Assembly (NCBI RefSeq): GCF_000423585.1
Contig: NZ_KE384057.1
Location: 92,392-156,391, forward strand
Source of the DNA: Salinimicrobium xinjiangense DSM 19287
GTDB taxonomy: Bacteria; Bacteroidota; Bacteroidia; Flavobacteriales; Flavobacteriaceae
Length of the DNA: 64,000 nucleotides
Reading direction: 5' to 3'
This document shows positions 8,069-16,777 of the stretch, piece after piece; positions within the stretch are counted from its first letter, which is position 1, and each line of letters starts with the position of its first letter. Below the pieces are notes generated by a model. The model had not been told where the DNA came from and searched no databases. It saw only the letters and a program-made list of their open reading frames with translations. Position numbers and translations under genes: made by a program.

Positions 8069-9167
8069 TTAGTCTTCTACCTTTTGCCCCATCATCATCA
8101 GAAAGGCCTTCAGGAATTGATCAATGTCTCCATCCATTACAGCGTCTACATTTCCTGTTTCTTGCCCTGTCCGAACATCCTTGACCAATTTATAGGGATG
8201 CATCACATAATTTCTTATCTGGGATCCCCATTCGATCTTCATTTTGGAATCTTCGATCTCCCTGCGCTGGGCCTGTTGCTTCTGAAGTTCGATCTCGTAC
8301 AGCTGACTTTTAAGTAGCTGCATAGCCTTTGTCTTGTTCTCGAGCTGAGAACGTGTTTCAGAGTTTTCCACGACTATTCCCGAAGGAGCATGGCGAAGTC
8401 GTACTGCCGTCTCCACTTTATTCACATTCTGTCCTCCGGCACCCGATGACCTCATGGTCTCCCAGGAGATATCGGCCGGATTTATATCTATCTGTATCGT
8501 TTCGTCGGCAAGTGGATATACATATACACTCGCGAAAGAGGTATGTCTTTTAGCATTGCTGTCAAAAGGAGATATTCTAACCAGCCTGTGTACACCGTTT
8601 TCACCTTTTAGCCAGCCAAAGGCAAAGTCTCCTTCTATTTCAAGAGTGACGGTCTTTACTCCGGCGACTTCTCCTGCCTGATAGTTGAGCTCCCTGACAG
8701 AATATTTCCGGTCTTCTGCCCAACGAAGATACATACGCATCAACATTTCTGCCCAGTCACAACTTTCAGTTCCACCGGCCCCGGCCGTAACCTGAAGTAC
8801 GGCACTAAGACTGTCTCCTTCTTCAGAAAGCATGTTTTTGAATTCCAGATCTTCTATGAGATCTTCCGCTTTTTTATGCCGCTCTTCGACATCTTCGGCT
8901 GTAGCTTCACCTTCCTTATGAAATTCAAAGATGACTTCAAGATCATCCACAAGAGTAACTGCCTCTTCGTAATCATCAACCCATTTCTTTTCAGAATTGA
9001 GCTCCTTTACAAGAAGTTCCGCTTTTTTAGGATCGTTCCAGAAGTCGGGTGCAAGAGTCTTCTCCTGCAGGTTGGAAATTTCTATTTTTTTGGCATCAAC
9101 GTCAAAGATACCTCCTTAACGCAACCAGGCGATCTTTGAGGTCCTTAATAGTATCTGTAGTCAACAT
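8069..9167 (-). CDS. prfB: Peptide chain release factor 2, with programmed +1 frameshift
   Basis: RF2 recognises UGA and UAA stop codons and triggers peptide release. The gene is in two frames: 21 codons from ATG 9167 to an in-frame TGA at 9104-9102, then, after a +1 shift on CTT (skipping T at 9104), 344 codons to the stop at 8069. The joined product is 365 residues, the standard RF2 length. The GGQ loop (SSGAGGQNVNK, about residue 242) and the RF2-specific SPF anticodon-like motif (RISPFDSNAKRHTSF) are both present. The shift site is the classic autoregulatory signal, so this is not a pseudogene or a sequencing error. A caller that ignores recoding gives a truncated 293-residue product starting at 8950. 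Confidence 0.95.
9101..9116 (-). promoter_or_regulatory. prfB: prfB +1 programmed frameshift signal
   Basis: On the minus strand the site reads AGGAGG-TAT-CTT-TGA-C: an internal Shine-Dalgarno-like AGGAGG (9116-9111), 3 bases, the slippery CTT, then the UGA stop read by RF2 itself. When RF2 is scarce the ribosome pauses at UGA and slips forward, making more RF2. Bacteroidia ribosomes are known to sequester the anti-Shine-Dalgarno tail, so retention of a strong AGGAGG here is notable. Confidence 0.95.
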
Positions 9168-9259
9168 ACTTGATTTTTGAACAAAAATAGAATTAAAGCA
9201 GGTTCTCCGAAACTATTTTACGATTATTTTATAGTTTTAGCTTCTCCAAAAATCCGAAT

Positions 9260-11656
9260 ATGATAAGATCTCTTTTATGCTACTTCACTTTAGTCTTTTT
9301 ATCTGCTTCTGCGTCAGCACAATTTCTGGATAAGAAGGAGGACCTGAAGAAATTCGAAGGCTATTTTAATTTCTATTACGATCAAAAGGAAGATAAGATA
9401 TACCTCGAAGTAGACAAGCTTGATGAGGAGTTCCTCTATACCCATTTCCTTACCAGCGGAGTGGGTTCTAATGATATTGGTCTTGATCGCGGACAATTGG
9501 GAGGCGGTGTAATTGTGAAATTTCAGAAGGCAGGTAATAAGTTGTTGCTTGTACAACCTAACCAGAAATTCCGTGCAGTCACTGAGAATGTCCTGGAGAA
9601 ACAGAGTGTAGAGGAGGCTTTTGCAAAATCTGTACTCGCTGGTTTTGAGATCAAGGAAGAAAGTAAATCAGCTTTTATAATAGACCTGACTCCATTTCTA
9701 ATGCAGGATGCTCATGGAGTTGCCGACAGGTTGAAATCAGGAAACCATGGAGATTTTAAAGTAGATCCCTCAAAAAGTGCTCTTGCTCTTGAAAGGACCA
9801 AAGCTTTTCCTGAAAATGTTGACTTTGAAAGCCTATTGACGTTTGCGGGAGAGGCAAAGAGCAGAACATTGAAAAATGTTTTGCCAGATGCACAGAATCT
9901 TACTGTTATACAACATCATTCTTTTGTGAAGCTTCCCGAAGAAGGTTACGAAAAGCGCATTTTTGACCCCCGTACCGGGGCGCAGTATATTTCTTATTAT
10001 GACTATGCATCCCCGGTGTTTGAACCTATTGAAAAGAGATGGGCAAAACGACACCGGCTGCAAAAAAAAGATCCTGATGCCCAACTGAGTGAAGCAGTTG
10101 AACCTATAGTTTATTACCTGGATCCCGGAACTCCCGAACCTGTGAAGTCTGCATTACTTGAAGGTGCATCCTGGTGGGATGAAGCTTTTCAAACATTGGG
10201 CTATAAGAATGCGTTTCAGGTGAAGATGTTACCTGAGGGGGCAGATCCGCTGGATGTGCGCTACAATATGATTCAATGGGTTCACCGGTCTACCTGGGGC
10301 TGGAGCTATGGAGCGAGTGTGGTAGATCCAAGAACAGGAGAGATCATTAAAGGCCATGTGAGTCTGGGAAGTTTGCGGATAAGGCAGGATTTTATGATCG
10401 CCCAGGGTTTGATGAACAGACCTTTTGCCGGGAGTGATGAGAACCATGAAAAGATGCTGGAGCTGGCAATTGCACGAATACGGCAGCTATCGGCGCATGA
10501 GGTGGGTCACACCATAGGTTTTGCTCATAATTTTGCAGCCAGCGTAAACGACAGAGCTTCGGTTATGGATTATCCTCATCCGCAATTCAAAATTACAAAC
10601 GGTGAAATAGATTTTTCTGAAGCCTACGATACAGGCTTAGGAGAATGGGACATATTTACTGTAAAAGCGCTGTACGGAGAGGCTCCAGAAGGGGTTTCAG
10701 AAAGGGCGTTTTTGAATGATCTCATTGCTGAAGCTACTGCGAAGGGACTGCAATTTATTTCAGATAGTGATGCCAGGGCCACAGGAGGAGCACATATAAA
10801 TGCACATCTTTGGGATAATGGTAGAAGTGCTGTGGAGGAATTGGAGCATATCCTTGAGGTGAGAAAAATAGGAATTGAGAACTTTTCTGAAGATAACATC
10901 AGAAAGAATGAGCCCTTCTCTGTACTGGAAGATGTTTTTGTCCCGGTATATTTTCTTCACAGATACCAAACGGAAGCTGCGGTCAAGTTGATTGGTGGCC
11001 TTAATTACAACTATGCCGTAAAGGGCGGTACAGAAGATGTTCAGCAGGTGCTCGACCGGGATTCTCAAAAGGCTGCTTTAAATGCCATTTTAGAGACCTT
11101 ATCTCCTGAAGTGCTTGCAATTCCTCAGGACAAACTGGATCTGTTTCCACCACGGGCATTTGGTTTCTCCCGCCGCCGTGAATCTTTTAAAAGTAATACC
11201 GGCGTAAGCTTTGACGCTCTCGGTGCACCTGGTACCGCAAGTGAAATGACGCTTTCTCTTTTACTTCATCCTCAACGTGCAGCCCGACTGGTGCAACAGA
11301 ATGCTTTAGATCGCAATCAGCTGGGCCTCGGGGAAGTACTTGAAACACTAGCCGAAAAAACGATCAAACAACCAGGGTCAAAAAAGCCATATTTGGAGCA
11401 GGTTCAAAATGTGGTGAATTACAATGTGCTGCAATCCCTGCTTGAGCTTGCTGCTAATGATGATGCTACTCCCGTCGTAAAAGCTGAAGTCTATACTGTG
11501 CTTCAGGATCTTGAGAAATGGCTCGGCTCAAGGAAAGATCCGGCATCTAATTTTATGTTGCAGGATATTAAAAGTTTTTGGAAAGATCCTTCAGAATTTA
11601 AACCTGTAAGAACAGTGCCGCAAATTCCCGATGGTTCTCCTATTGGAAGTTATTAG
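9260..11656 (+). CDS. Secreted zinc-dependent metalloprotease (metzincin, DUF5117/DUF4953 type)
   Basis: A 798-residue exported protein. The signal peptide ends near residue 20 (LSASASAQF). The extended zinc motif HEVGHTIGFAH spans residues 413-423: H413, H417 and H423 are zinc ligands and E414 is the catalytic base, as in metzincins. A VMDYPHPQ segment about 20 residues later matches the Met-turn. The N-terminal part (about 30-380) resembles the DUF5117 region and the C-terminal part the DUF4953 region of the large Bacteroidota zinc-dependent metalloprotease family; those family names are recalled, not searched. There is no type IX sorting domain at the C-terminus. Physiological substrates are unknown. 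Confidence 0.88.
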   Translation: MIRSLLCYFTLVFLSASASAQFLDKKEDLKKFEGYFNFYYDQKEDKIYLEVDKLDEEFLYTHFLTSGVGSNDIGLDRGQLGGGVIVKFQKAGNKLLLVQPNQKFRAVTENVLEKQSVEEAFAKSVLAGFEIKEESKSAFIIDLTPFLMQDAHGVADRLKSGNHGDFKVDPSKSALALERTKAFPENVDFESLLTFAGEAKSRTLKNVLPDAQNLTVIQHHSFVKLPEEGYEKRIFDPRTGAQYISYYDYASPVFEPIEKRWAKRHRLQKKDPDAQLSEAVEPIVYYLDPGTPEPVKSALLEGASWWDEAFQTLGYKNAFQVKMLPEGADPLDVRYNMIQWVHRSTWGWSYGASVVDPRTGEIIKGHVSLGSLRIRQDFMIAQGLMNRPFAGSDENHEKMLELAIARIRQLSAHEVGHTIGFAHNFAASVNDRASVMDYPHPQFKITNGEIDFSEAYDTGLGEWDIFTVKALYGEAPEGVSERAFLNDLIAEATAKGLQFISDSDARATGGAHINAHLWDNGRSAVEELEHILEVRKIGIENFSEDNIRKNEPFSVLEDVFVPVYFLHRYQTEAAVKLIGGLNYNYAVKGGTEDVQQVLDRDSQKAALNAILETLSPEVLAIPQDKLDLFPPRAFGFSRRRESFKSNTGVSFDALGAPGTASEMTLSLLLHPQRAARLVQQNALDRNQLGLGEVLETLAEKTIKQPGSKKPYLEQVQNVVNYNVLQSLLELAANDDATPVVKAEVYTVLQDLEKWLGSRKDPASNFMLQDIKSFWKDPSEFKPVRTVPQIPDGSPIGSY

Positions 11657-11681
11657 AAAATAAAAATTAAGAAGTATACCT

Positions 11682-12710
11682 ATGAAAGAAATAGATCTAA
11701 GAAGTGATACCGTTACCAAGCCTACCAAAGGAATGATGGAGGCGATCATTAATGCCGAAGTAGGGGATGATGTTTATAAGGAAGACCCTACCGTTAACAG
11801 GCTGGAACAAAAACTGGCAGATATGTTTGGGATGGAAGAAGCATTATTCTTCCCCACAGGAAGTATGGCCAATCAGGCTGCCATTAAACTGCACACACAA
11901 CCTGCAGACCAGCTCATCTGCGATAAATGGGCGCATGTTTATAACTATGAAGGCGGCGGAGCATCCTTTAACAGCGGAGTCTCCTGTAAGCTGGTAGATG
12001 GTGACCGAGGGATGATCACAGCAGCGCAGGTGGAGGAAAACATCAATCCGCCCGATTTTTACCACAGTCCGTTAACAACTCTGGTTTGTCTTGAAAACAC
12101 CACAAACAAGGGGGGAGGAGCCTGTTATGACTTTGAGGAGATAAAGAAGATAAGGCAGGTGTGTGATCAGCATGATCTGGCACTTCATCTTGACGGGGCA
12201 AGACTCTTTAATGCTCTGGTAGCCAAAAAAGAAGATCCAAAAGACTACGGAAAAGTTTTCGACACCATTTCGGTTTGCCTTTCGAAAGGTTTGGGTACTC
12301 CGCTGGGAACTGTCCTGATTGGAAATAGCAAGATCATGAAAAATGCAATGCGGGTGAGAAAGGTGCTGGGCGGCGGAATGCGGCAGATAGGATTTATGGC
12401 AGCCGCCGGAATTTATGCACTGGAAAACCATGTGGAGCGGCTGGCCGAGGACCATAAAAGAGCTTCAGCAATAGGGAAGACACTTCGGGAGCAGTCTTAT
12501 GTTGCTGAAGTGGAGCCGGTGGAGACTAACATTGTCATCTTTTACCTGAAAGATCCTGCAAATGAAGCAGCTTTTATGGAAGAACTGAAGAAGGAAAATA
12601 TCAGGATAAGTAATATGGGGCAGGGAAAACTCAGGGTTGTAACGCACCTGGATTATTCCGAAGAAATGCATCAAAAGTTTCTTGAAGTTCTGAAAGGAAT
12701 TAAGCTGTAA
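11682..12710 (+). CDS. ltaE: Low-specificity L-threonine aldolase
   Basis: A 342-residue fold-type I PLP enzyme that cleaves L-threonine or L-allo-threonine to glycine and acetaldehyde. Family hallmarks are the N-terminal DLRSDTVTKPT, FFPTGSMANQ, HLDGARLFNA (the Asp that binds the PLP nitrogen) and the Schiff-base lysine K202 in VCLSKGLGTPLG. Length is typical (330-350). It follows the metalloprotease by 25 bases and may be co-transcribed; a strong terminator follows directly. Stereospecificity (L-allo versus L) cannot be told. Confidence 0.92.
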   Translation: MKEIDLRSDTVTKPTKGMMEAIINAEVGDDVYKEDPTVNRLEQKLADMFGMEEALFFPTGSMANQAAIKLHTQPADQLICDKWAHVYNYEGGGASFNSGVSCKLVDGDRGMITAAQVEENINPPDFYHSPLTTLVCLENTTNKGGGACYDFEEIKKIRQVCDQHDLALHLDGARLFNALVAKKEDPKDYGKVFDTISVCLSKGLGTPLGTVLIGNSKIMKNAMRVRKVLGGGMRQIGFMAAAGIYALENHVERLAEDHKRASAIGKTLREQSYVAEVEPVETNIVIFYLKDPANEAAFMEELKKENIRISNMGQGKLRVVTHLDYSEEMHQKFLEVLKGIKL

Positions 12711-12753
12711 AAATAATCCTCTTCAAAATGTGATTTTTGAAGAGGATTATTTT
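12711..12753 (+). terminator. Intrinsic terminator after the threonine aldolase gene
   Basis: A stem of about 18 bp (aaataatcctcttcaaaa pairing with ttttgaagaggattattt, 12735-12752) with a 6-base loop has A- and T-rich ends. It starts directly at the stop codon. Confidence 0.85.
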
Positions 12754-12754
12754 A

Positions 12755-12952
12755 AAGTTAGAATTACGAAGTTAGAAGTAGGAAGTAAGTATTTAAGAGT
12801 AATCCATTACTCACTACTCACTACTCACTACTCACTACTCACTACTCACTACTCAATACTCACTACTCACTACTCAATACTAACTACTCAATACTAACTA
12901 CTCAATACTAACTACTCAATACTAACTACTCAATACTCAATACCAACTACTT
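12755..12952. repeat. Heptanucleotide tandem repeat array with strand switch
   Basis: From 12806 to 12952 there are exactly 21 consecutive 7-base units, mostly ACTACTC, AATACTC and AATACTA, with a higher-order alternation of AATACTA and ACTACTC toward the right. The left flank (12755-12803) is also built of 7-base words (AAGTTAG, AATTACG, AAGTTAG, AAGTAGG, AAGTAAG, TATTTAA, GAGTAAT). GAGTAAT at 12797-12803 is the exact reverse complement of the first right-hand unit ATTACTC (12806-12812), so the array changes strand around a 2-base centre. The last unit overlaps the ybaB stop codon (12947-12949). Confidence 0.9.
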
Positions 12953-13276
12953 CCCAAGCATTTCATCCATTCCGGGAATATCGGGCATACCTTCTTTTGC
13001 AACGGCGGCAAGTTCTGCTTCGTTCACTTCTGTGGCACGTGCAACGGCCTTATTGATGGTAAGCACCAGGTAATCTTCCAGCTGCTCCTTGTCCTCAAGT
13101 AACTCGTCGGCAATTTCTATGTTTTTGATCTCTCTGCTGGCAGTAATGGTAACCTTTAGCAAACCATCGGCAGATTGTTCATCTAATAGCACCGTTTTCA
13201 GTCTTTCTTTGGTTTCTTCAACTTTCTTCTGGGTTTCCTTGATCTTATTCATCATACCCATCATATCTCCAAACAT
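12947..13276 (-). CDS. ybaB: YbaB/EbfC-family nucleoid-associated protein
   Basis: A 109-residue dimeric DNA-binding protein of the YbaB/EbfC family, found free or on the nucleoid and often near dnaX-recR in other phyla (not here). The methionine-rich start ([21 protein letters not shown]), the central [19 protein letters not shown] and the tail ([14 protein letters not shown]) are typical. The gene is monocistronic. Its stop codon is made by the last unit of the heptamer array, so array expansion or loss could change the C-terminus. Confidence 0.9.
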   Translation of the reverse strand: MFGDMMGMMNKIKETQKKVEETKERLKTVLLDEQSADGLLKVTITASREIKNIEIADELLEDKEQLEDYLVLTINKAVARATEVNEAELAAVAKEGMPDIPGMDEMLGK

Positions 13277-13370
13277 AATTTTTCTTTTTTTTTGTTAGGA
13301 CAAAACTACCTAAAAAGGTCATATTATAGAACTTATGACCACAGTTTTAAGTTTTCTTTATTAGAAAGCT

Positions 13371-13378
13371 TAACTTTG
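13371..13378 (+). promoter_or_regulatory. -7 element of the oligopeptidase gene
   Basis: TAACTTTG fits TAnnTTTG exactly and lies 25 bases before the ATG at 13404. No clear TTG is seen at the -33 distance. Confidence 0.55.
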
Positions 13379-13403
13379 CAGCCGGTAAAATTAAAATGAG
13401 AAA

Positions 13404-15473
13404 ATGAAAGTTGCTGCTAAAGAAATAATTGCCCCCCAGGCCAGGAAAATTCCGGTCCAGTTAGAAAAACACGGTGACATACGTACAGACAATTACTTTT
13501 GGATGCGCGAACGCGAAAATCCCGAAGTTATAGATTATCTGACGCAGGAAAACCGGTATAATGATCAAATGACCGCTCATACAAAAGAGCTGCAGGAAAA
13601 CCTTTTTCAGGAAGTAAAACAAAGAATAAAGGAAGATGATTCTTCGGTTCCCTATAAGCTGAATGGTTACTGGTATATTACCCGCTTTGAGAAAGGAAAG
13701 GATTATCCCATCTACTCCAGAAAAAAAGAAACACTTGATGCCCCCGAAGAAATACTTTTCAATGTAAATGAAATGGCAAAAGGTCATGATTATTACAGGT
13801 TAAGTGGATTAAGCGTGAGCCCAAACAACAAGTTGATTTCCTATGCTGTAGATACGGTAAGCCGAAGGAAATACACTATTTATATCAAGAATCTTGAAAC
13901 AGGAGAAGTATATTCAGAAAAAATAAAAAATACTACAGGGGGAGCCACCTGGGCCAGTGATAATAAAACCTTGTTCTACGCACGTAAGGACGAAGAAACG
14001 CTAAGGAGTAATAAGATCTATAAGCACAGACTTGGTACTAAGGCTAAAGAAGATGAGCTGATCTTTGTAGAGGAGGATGAGACTTTTCATACTTATGTCT
14101 ACAAATCCAAATCTCAACGTTTTATTATTATAGGTTCTGACAGTACCCTTACTTCAGAATACAGATTCCTTTCGGCAGATGATCCTGACGGGGAATTTAA
14201 AATTGTACAGCCACGTATAAGGGGAGTAGAGTACAGCATAGCCCATTACAGGGATTGTTTTTATATACTTACCAATAAGGACGGGGCCACAAATTTTAAA
14301 CTTATGAAGGCTTCTGTTCACGATCCCGGAATAGAAAACTGGAAAGAGGTAATTCCACACAGAGAAGATGTTTTGCTTGAGGATATTGATCTTTTCAGAG
14401 ATTACCTGGTGGTGAGTGAAAGGAGTGAGGGGTTGAATAAGATCCATATTCGCAGGTGGGATGGAACAGATGCTTATTTTCTGCCGTTCGACAATGAGAC
14501 CTATACCGCTTTTACAGGAACCAATCCTGACTTTGATACAGAAATTCTGAGATATACATATAATTCTCTCATTACACCTACACAGGTGGTGGATTTTAAT
14601 ATGAGAACCAAAGAAAAGATTGTCAGGAAGGAACTGGAGGTTTTAGGAGGAAAATTCAAAAAAGAGAATTACGTTTCTGAGCGTATATGGGCCACAGCAC
14701 AGGACGGAACTCTTATTCCCGTTACTATGGTGCACCGCAGGGAGCTAAAAAGAGATGGTTCCAATCCGGTACTTTTATATGCTTATGGTTCTTATGGTTC
14801 AACAATAGACCCCTACTTCTCAAATGTAAGACTTAGTTTGCTCGATCGCGGTTTCATCTTTGCTATCGCTCATGTGAGAGGTGGAGAATACCTGGGAAGA
14901 CCGTGGTATGAAGATGGCAAACTTCTGAAAAAGAAAAATACATTTACAGATTTCATTGATTGTACCCTCCATCTTATCAAAGAGAAATACACATCTCCCG
15001 AACATATGTACGCTAGTGGAGGTTCTGCGGGAGGATTGTTAATGGGTGTAGTAGCCAATATGGCTCCGCATTTATACAAGGGAATAATAGCATCGGTACC
15101 TTTTGTGGATGTTGTAACTACGATGTTGGATGATACCATTCCTTTAACAACCGGAGAGTATGATGAATGGGGTAATCCAAATATTCCGGAATACTATTTC
15201 TATATGAAAGCCTATTCTCCTTATGATAATGTGATGGCGCAGGATTATCCCAACATGTTGGTTACAACCGGTTTACATGATTCCCAGGTGCAGTACTGGG
15301 AGCCTGCAAAATGGGTGGCCAAATTGAGAGAATTAAAAACAGATAATAATATTTTACTTTTTCACACCAATATGGAGGCCGGACATGGAGGAGCATCAGG
15401 ACGCTTTGAAGCATTAAGGGAGGTTGCCGAGGAATATGCTTTTCTATTGGATTTAGAGGGAATCACTGAATAA
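13404..15473 (+). CDS. ptrB: Oligopeptidase B-like S9 serine peptidase
   Basis: A 689-residue prolyl-oligopeptidase-family (S9A) enzyme with an N-terminal beta-propeller (about 70-400) and a C-terminal alpha/beta hydrolase domain. The nucleophile is S541 in GGSAGG, and the catalytic His is probably in EAGHGGASGR near the C-terminus. The N-terminal YFWMRERENPEVIDYL and the C-terminal DSQVQYWEPAKW motifs are characteristic of oligopeptidase B, which cuts short peptides after Arg or Lys. No signal peptide is visible, so it is probably cytoplasmic. Monocistronic, with its own -7 element. Confidence 0.88.
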   Translation: MKVAAKEIIAPQARKIPVQLEKHGDIRTDNYFWMRERENPEVIDYLTQENRYNDQMTAHTKELQENLFQEVKQRIKEDDSSVPYKLNGYWYITRFEKGKDYPIYSRKKETLDAPEEILFNVNEMAKGHDYYRLSGLSVSPNNKLISYAVDTVSRRKYTIYIKNLETGEVYSEKIKNTTGGATWASDNKTLFYARKDEETLRSNKIYKHRLGTKAKEDELIFVEEDETFHTYVYKSKSQRFIIIGSDSTLTSEYRFLSADDPDGEFKIVQPRIRGVEYSIAHYRDCFYILTNKDGATNFKLMKASVHDPGIENWKEVIPHREDVLLEDIDLFRDYLVVSERSEGLNKIHIRRWDGTDAYFLPFDNETYTAFTGTNPDFDTEILRYTYNSLITPTQVVDFNMRTKEKIVRKELEVLGGKFKKENYVSERIWATAQDGTLIPVTMVHRRELKRDGSNPVLLYAYGSYGSTIDPYFSNVRLSLLDRGFIFAIAHVRGGEYLGRPWYEDGKLLKKKNTFTDFIDCTLHLIKEKYTSPEHMYASGGSAGGLLMGVVANMAPHLYKGIIASVPFVDVVTTMLDDTIPLTTGEYDEWGNPNIPEYYFYMKAYSPYDNVMAQDYPNMLVTTGLHDSQVQYWEPAKWVAKLRELKTDNNILLFHTNMEAGHGGASGRFEALREVAEEYAFLLDLEGITE

Positions 15474-15487
15474 TTAAATTATTTGAC

Positions 15488-15495
15488 TAAATTTG
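15488..15495 (+). promoter_or_regulatory. -7 element before the cysteine-synthase-like gene
   Basis: TAAATTTG fits TAnnTTTG exactly, 61 bases before the ATG at 15557. It suggests a separate transcript for the PLP gene. Confidence 0.45.
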
Positions 15496-15556
15496 CTTGG
15501 TTTGTGATCGTGTTTCAGATCTTAAGAAATGCGGTTGCTGTAAATAACTTCAATTT

Positions 15557-16597
15557 ATGAGAGAAGATTTACAGGTTTTTGATAACGTATTACAACTGAT
15601 AGGTAATACGCCCCTTATCCACTTAAACCGTATCACCCAGGAATTAAAAGGAGATTTTTTTGCTAAGGTAGAAGCTTTTAATCCGGGACATTCAACAAAG
15701 GATAGAATAGCCTTATACATTATAGAAGAAGCCGAGAGAAAGGGTATTCTTAAACCCGGCGATACTATTATTGAAACCACTTCGGGGAATACAGGGTTTA
15801 GTATTGCCATGGTGAGTGTAATAAAAGGTTATGAATGTATCCTTGCCGTTAGTTCCAAGTCTTCAAAAGATAAGATCGACATGTTGCGTTCTATGGGTGC
15901 AAAGGTTTACGTATGTCCTGCTAATGTTACAGCAGATGATCCCCGATCATATTATCAGGTTGCTAAAAGGATGCATGACGAGATCAAAGGTTCGGTTTAT
16001 ATCAATCAGTATTTCAATGAACTCAATATCGAGGCTCATTACCGTACAACCGGTCCCGAAATATGGAAACAGACAGAAGGGAAGATCACACACCTGGTAG
16101 CCTGCAGCGGAACAGGAGGGACTATTTCGGGTACGGCCAGATTTTTAAAAGAACAAAATCCTGCTATTCGTATCCTTGGAGTTGACGCTTATGGGTCTGT
16201 ACTTAAAAAATACCATGAGACAAAAGAATTCGACTCTTCAGAAATTTATCCTTATCGAATAGAAGGCTTAGGAAAGAACCTGATCCCTACTGCAACCGAT
16301 TTCGACAGCATTGACAAATTTGTTAAAGTGAGTGATGAGGATAGTGCCCATGCCGCGCGGCAGCTTGCAGTTACCGAAGGACTCTTCGTAGGGTACACCA
16401 GTGGAGCCGCCTTGCAGGGAGTAAGGCAACTGGCCGAAGAGGGAGAGTTCGATAAAAACAGTAAGGTAATTATCATTTTCCCCGATCATGGATCCCGTTA
16501 CATGAGTAAAGTCTTTAGTGATGAATGGATGAACGAGCAGGGCTTCTTTGATATAAAAAACGAAAAAACACCGAAACAAATAGAGTTCATCAAATAA
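15557..16597 (+). CDS. PLP-dependent cysteine-synthase-family enzyme, candidate cysteate synthase (CapA)
   Basis: A 346-residue fold-type II PLP enzyme. The Schiff-base lysine is K48 in NPGHSTKDR, the phosphate/amino-acid loop is TSGNTGFS, and SGTGGTISG holds the PLP phosphate. The active-site loop ([12 protein letters not shown]) differs from the canonical EPxxSVKDR of O-acetylserine sulfhydrylase and is closer to cystathionine beta-synthase, but there are no CBS domains. The next gene is an alpha-oxoamine synthase. In gliding Bacteroidota the pathway to the sulfonolipid capnine starts with a cysteate synthase (O-phosphoserine + sulfite) of this superfamily followed by a cysteate fatty-acyl transferase, so CapA is the best contextual call. 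Cysteine or cystathionine synthase remains possible. Confidence 0.65.
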   Translation: MREDLQVFDNVLQLIGNTPLIHLNRITQELKGDFFAKVEAFNPGHSTKDRIALYIIEEAERKGILKPGDTIIETTSGNTGFSIAMVSVIKGYECILAVSSKSSKDKIDMLRSMGAKVYVCPANVTADDPRSYYQVAKRMHDEIKGSVYINQYFNELNIEAHYRTTGPEIWKQTEGKITHLVACSGTGGTISGTARFLKEQNPAIRILGVDAYGSVLKKYHETKEFDSSEIYPYRIEGLGKNLIPTATDFDSIDKFVKVSDEDSAHAARQLAVTEGLFVGYTSGAALQGVRQLAEEGEFDKNSKVIIIFPDHGSRYMSKVFSDEWMNEQGFFDIKNEKTPKQIEFIK

Positions 16598-16747
16598 ACC
16601 GGGACTTTTCTCAGTTCTTCTTATAAAATTATTTAATCATTTCAGCGTTAAAATACAAGGTTTTATTTAACCGCTACTGATTAACGCGATCAAGTGAAGA
16701 GTTTAGAGTGCAGGCTGTTAAGAGTTCAGCAGTTACTATTTATTTAC

Positions 16748-16755
16748 TACTTTTG
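16748..16755 (+). promoter_or_regulatory. -7 element before the alpha-oxoamine synthase gene
   Basis: TACTTTTG fits TAnnTTTG, 22 bases before the ATG at 16778. It indicates that this gene can be transcribed without the upstream PLP gene. Confidence 0.55.
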
Positions 16756-16777
16756 CGGAAGTTAAAAAACATATAAA

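Noticed and set aside
8069..8950. prfB as a truncated 293-residue gene or a frameshifted pseudogene
   Set aside because: The upstream 21-codon frame ends at the canonical AGGAGG-TAT-CTT-TGA-C recoding site and the joined product is the standard 365 residues.
12755..12952. CRISPR array
   Set aside because: The repeat unit is 7 bases with no spacers and no cas genes nearby; it is a simple tandem heptamer array.
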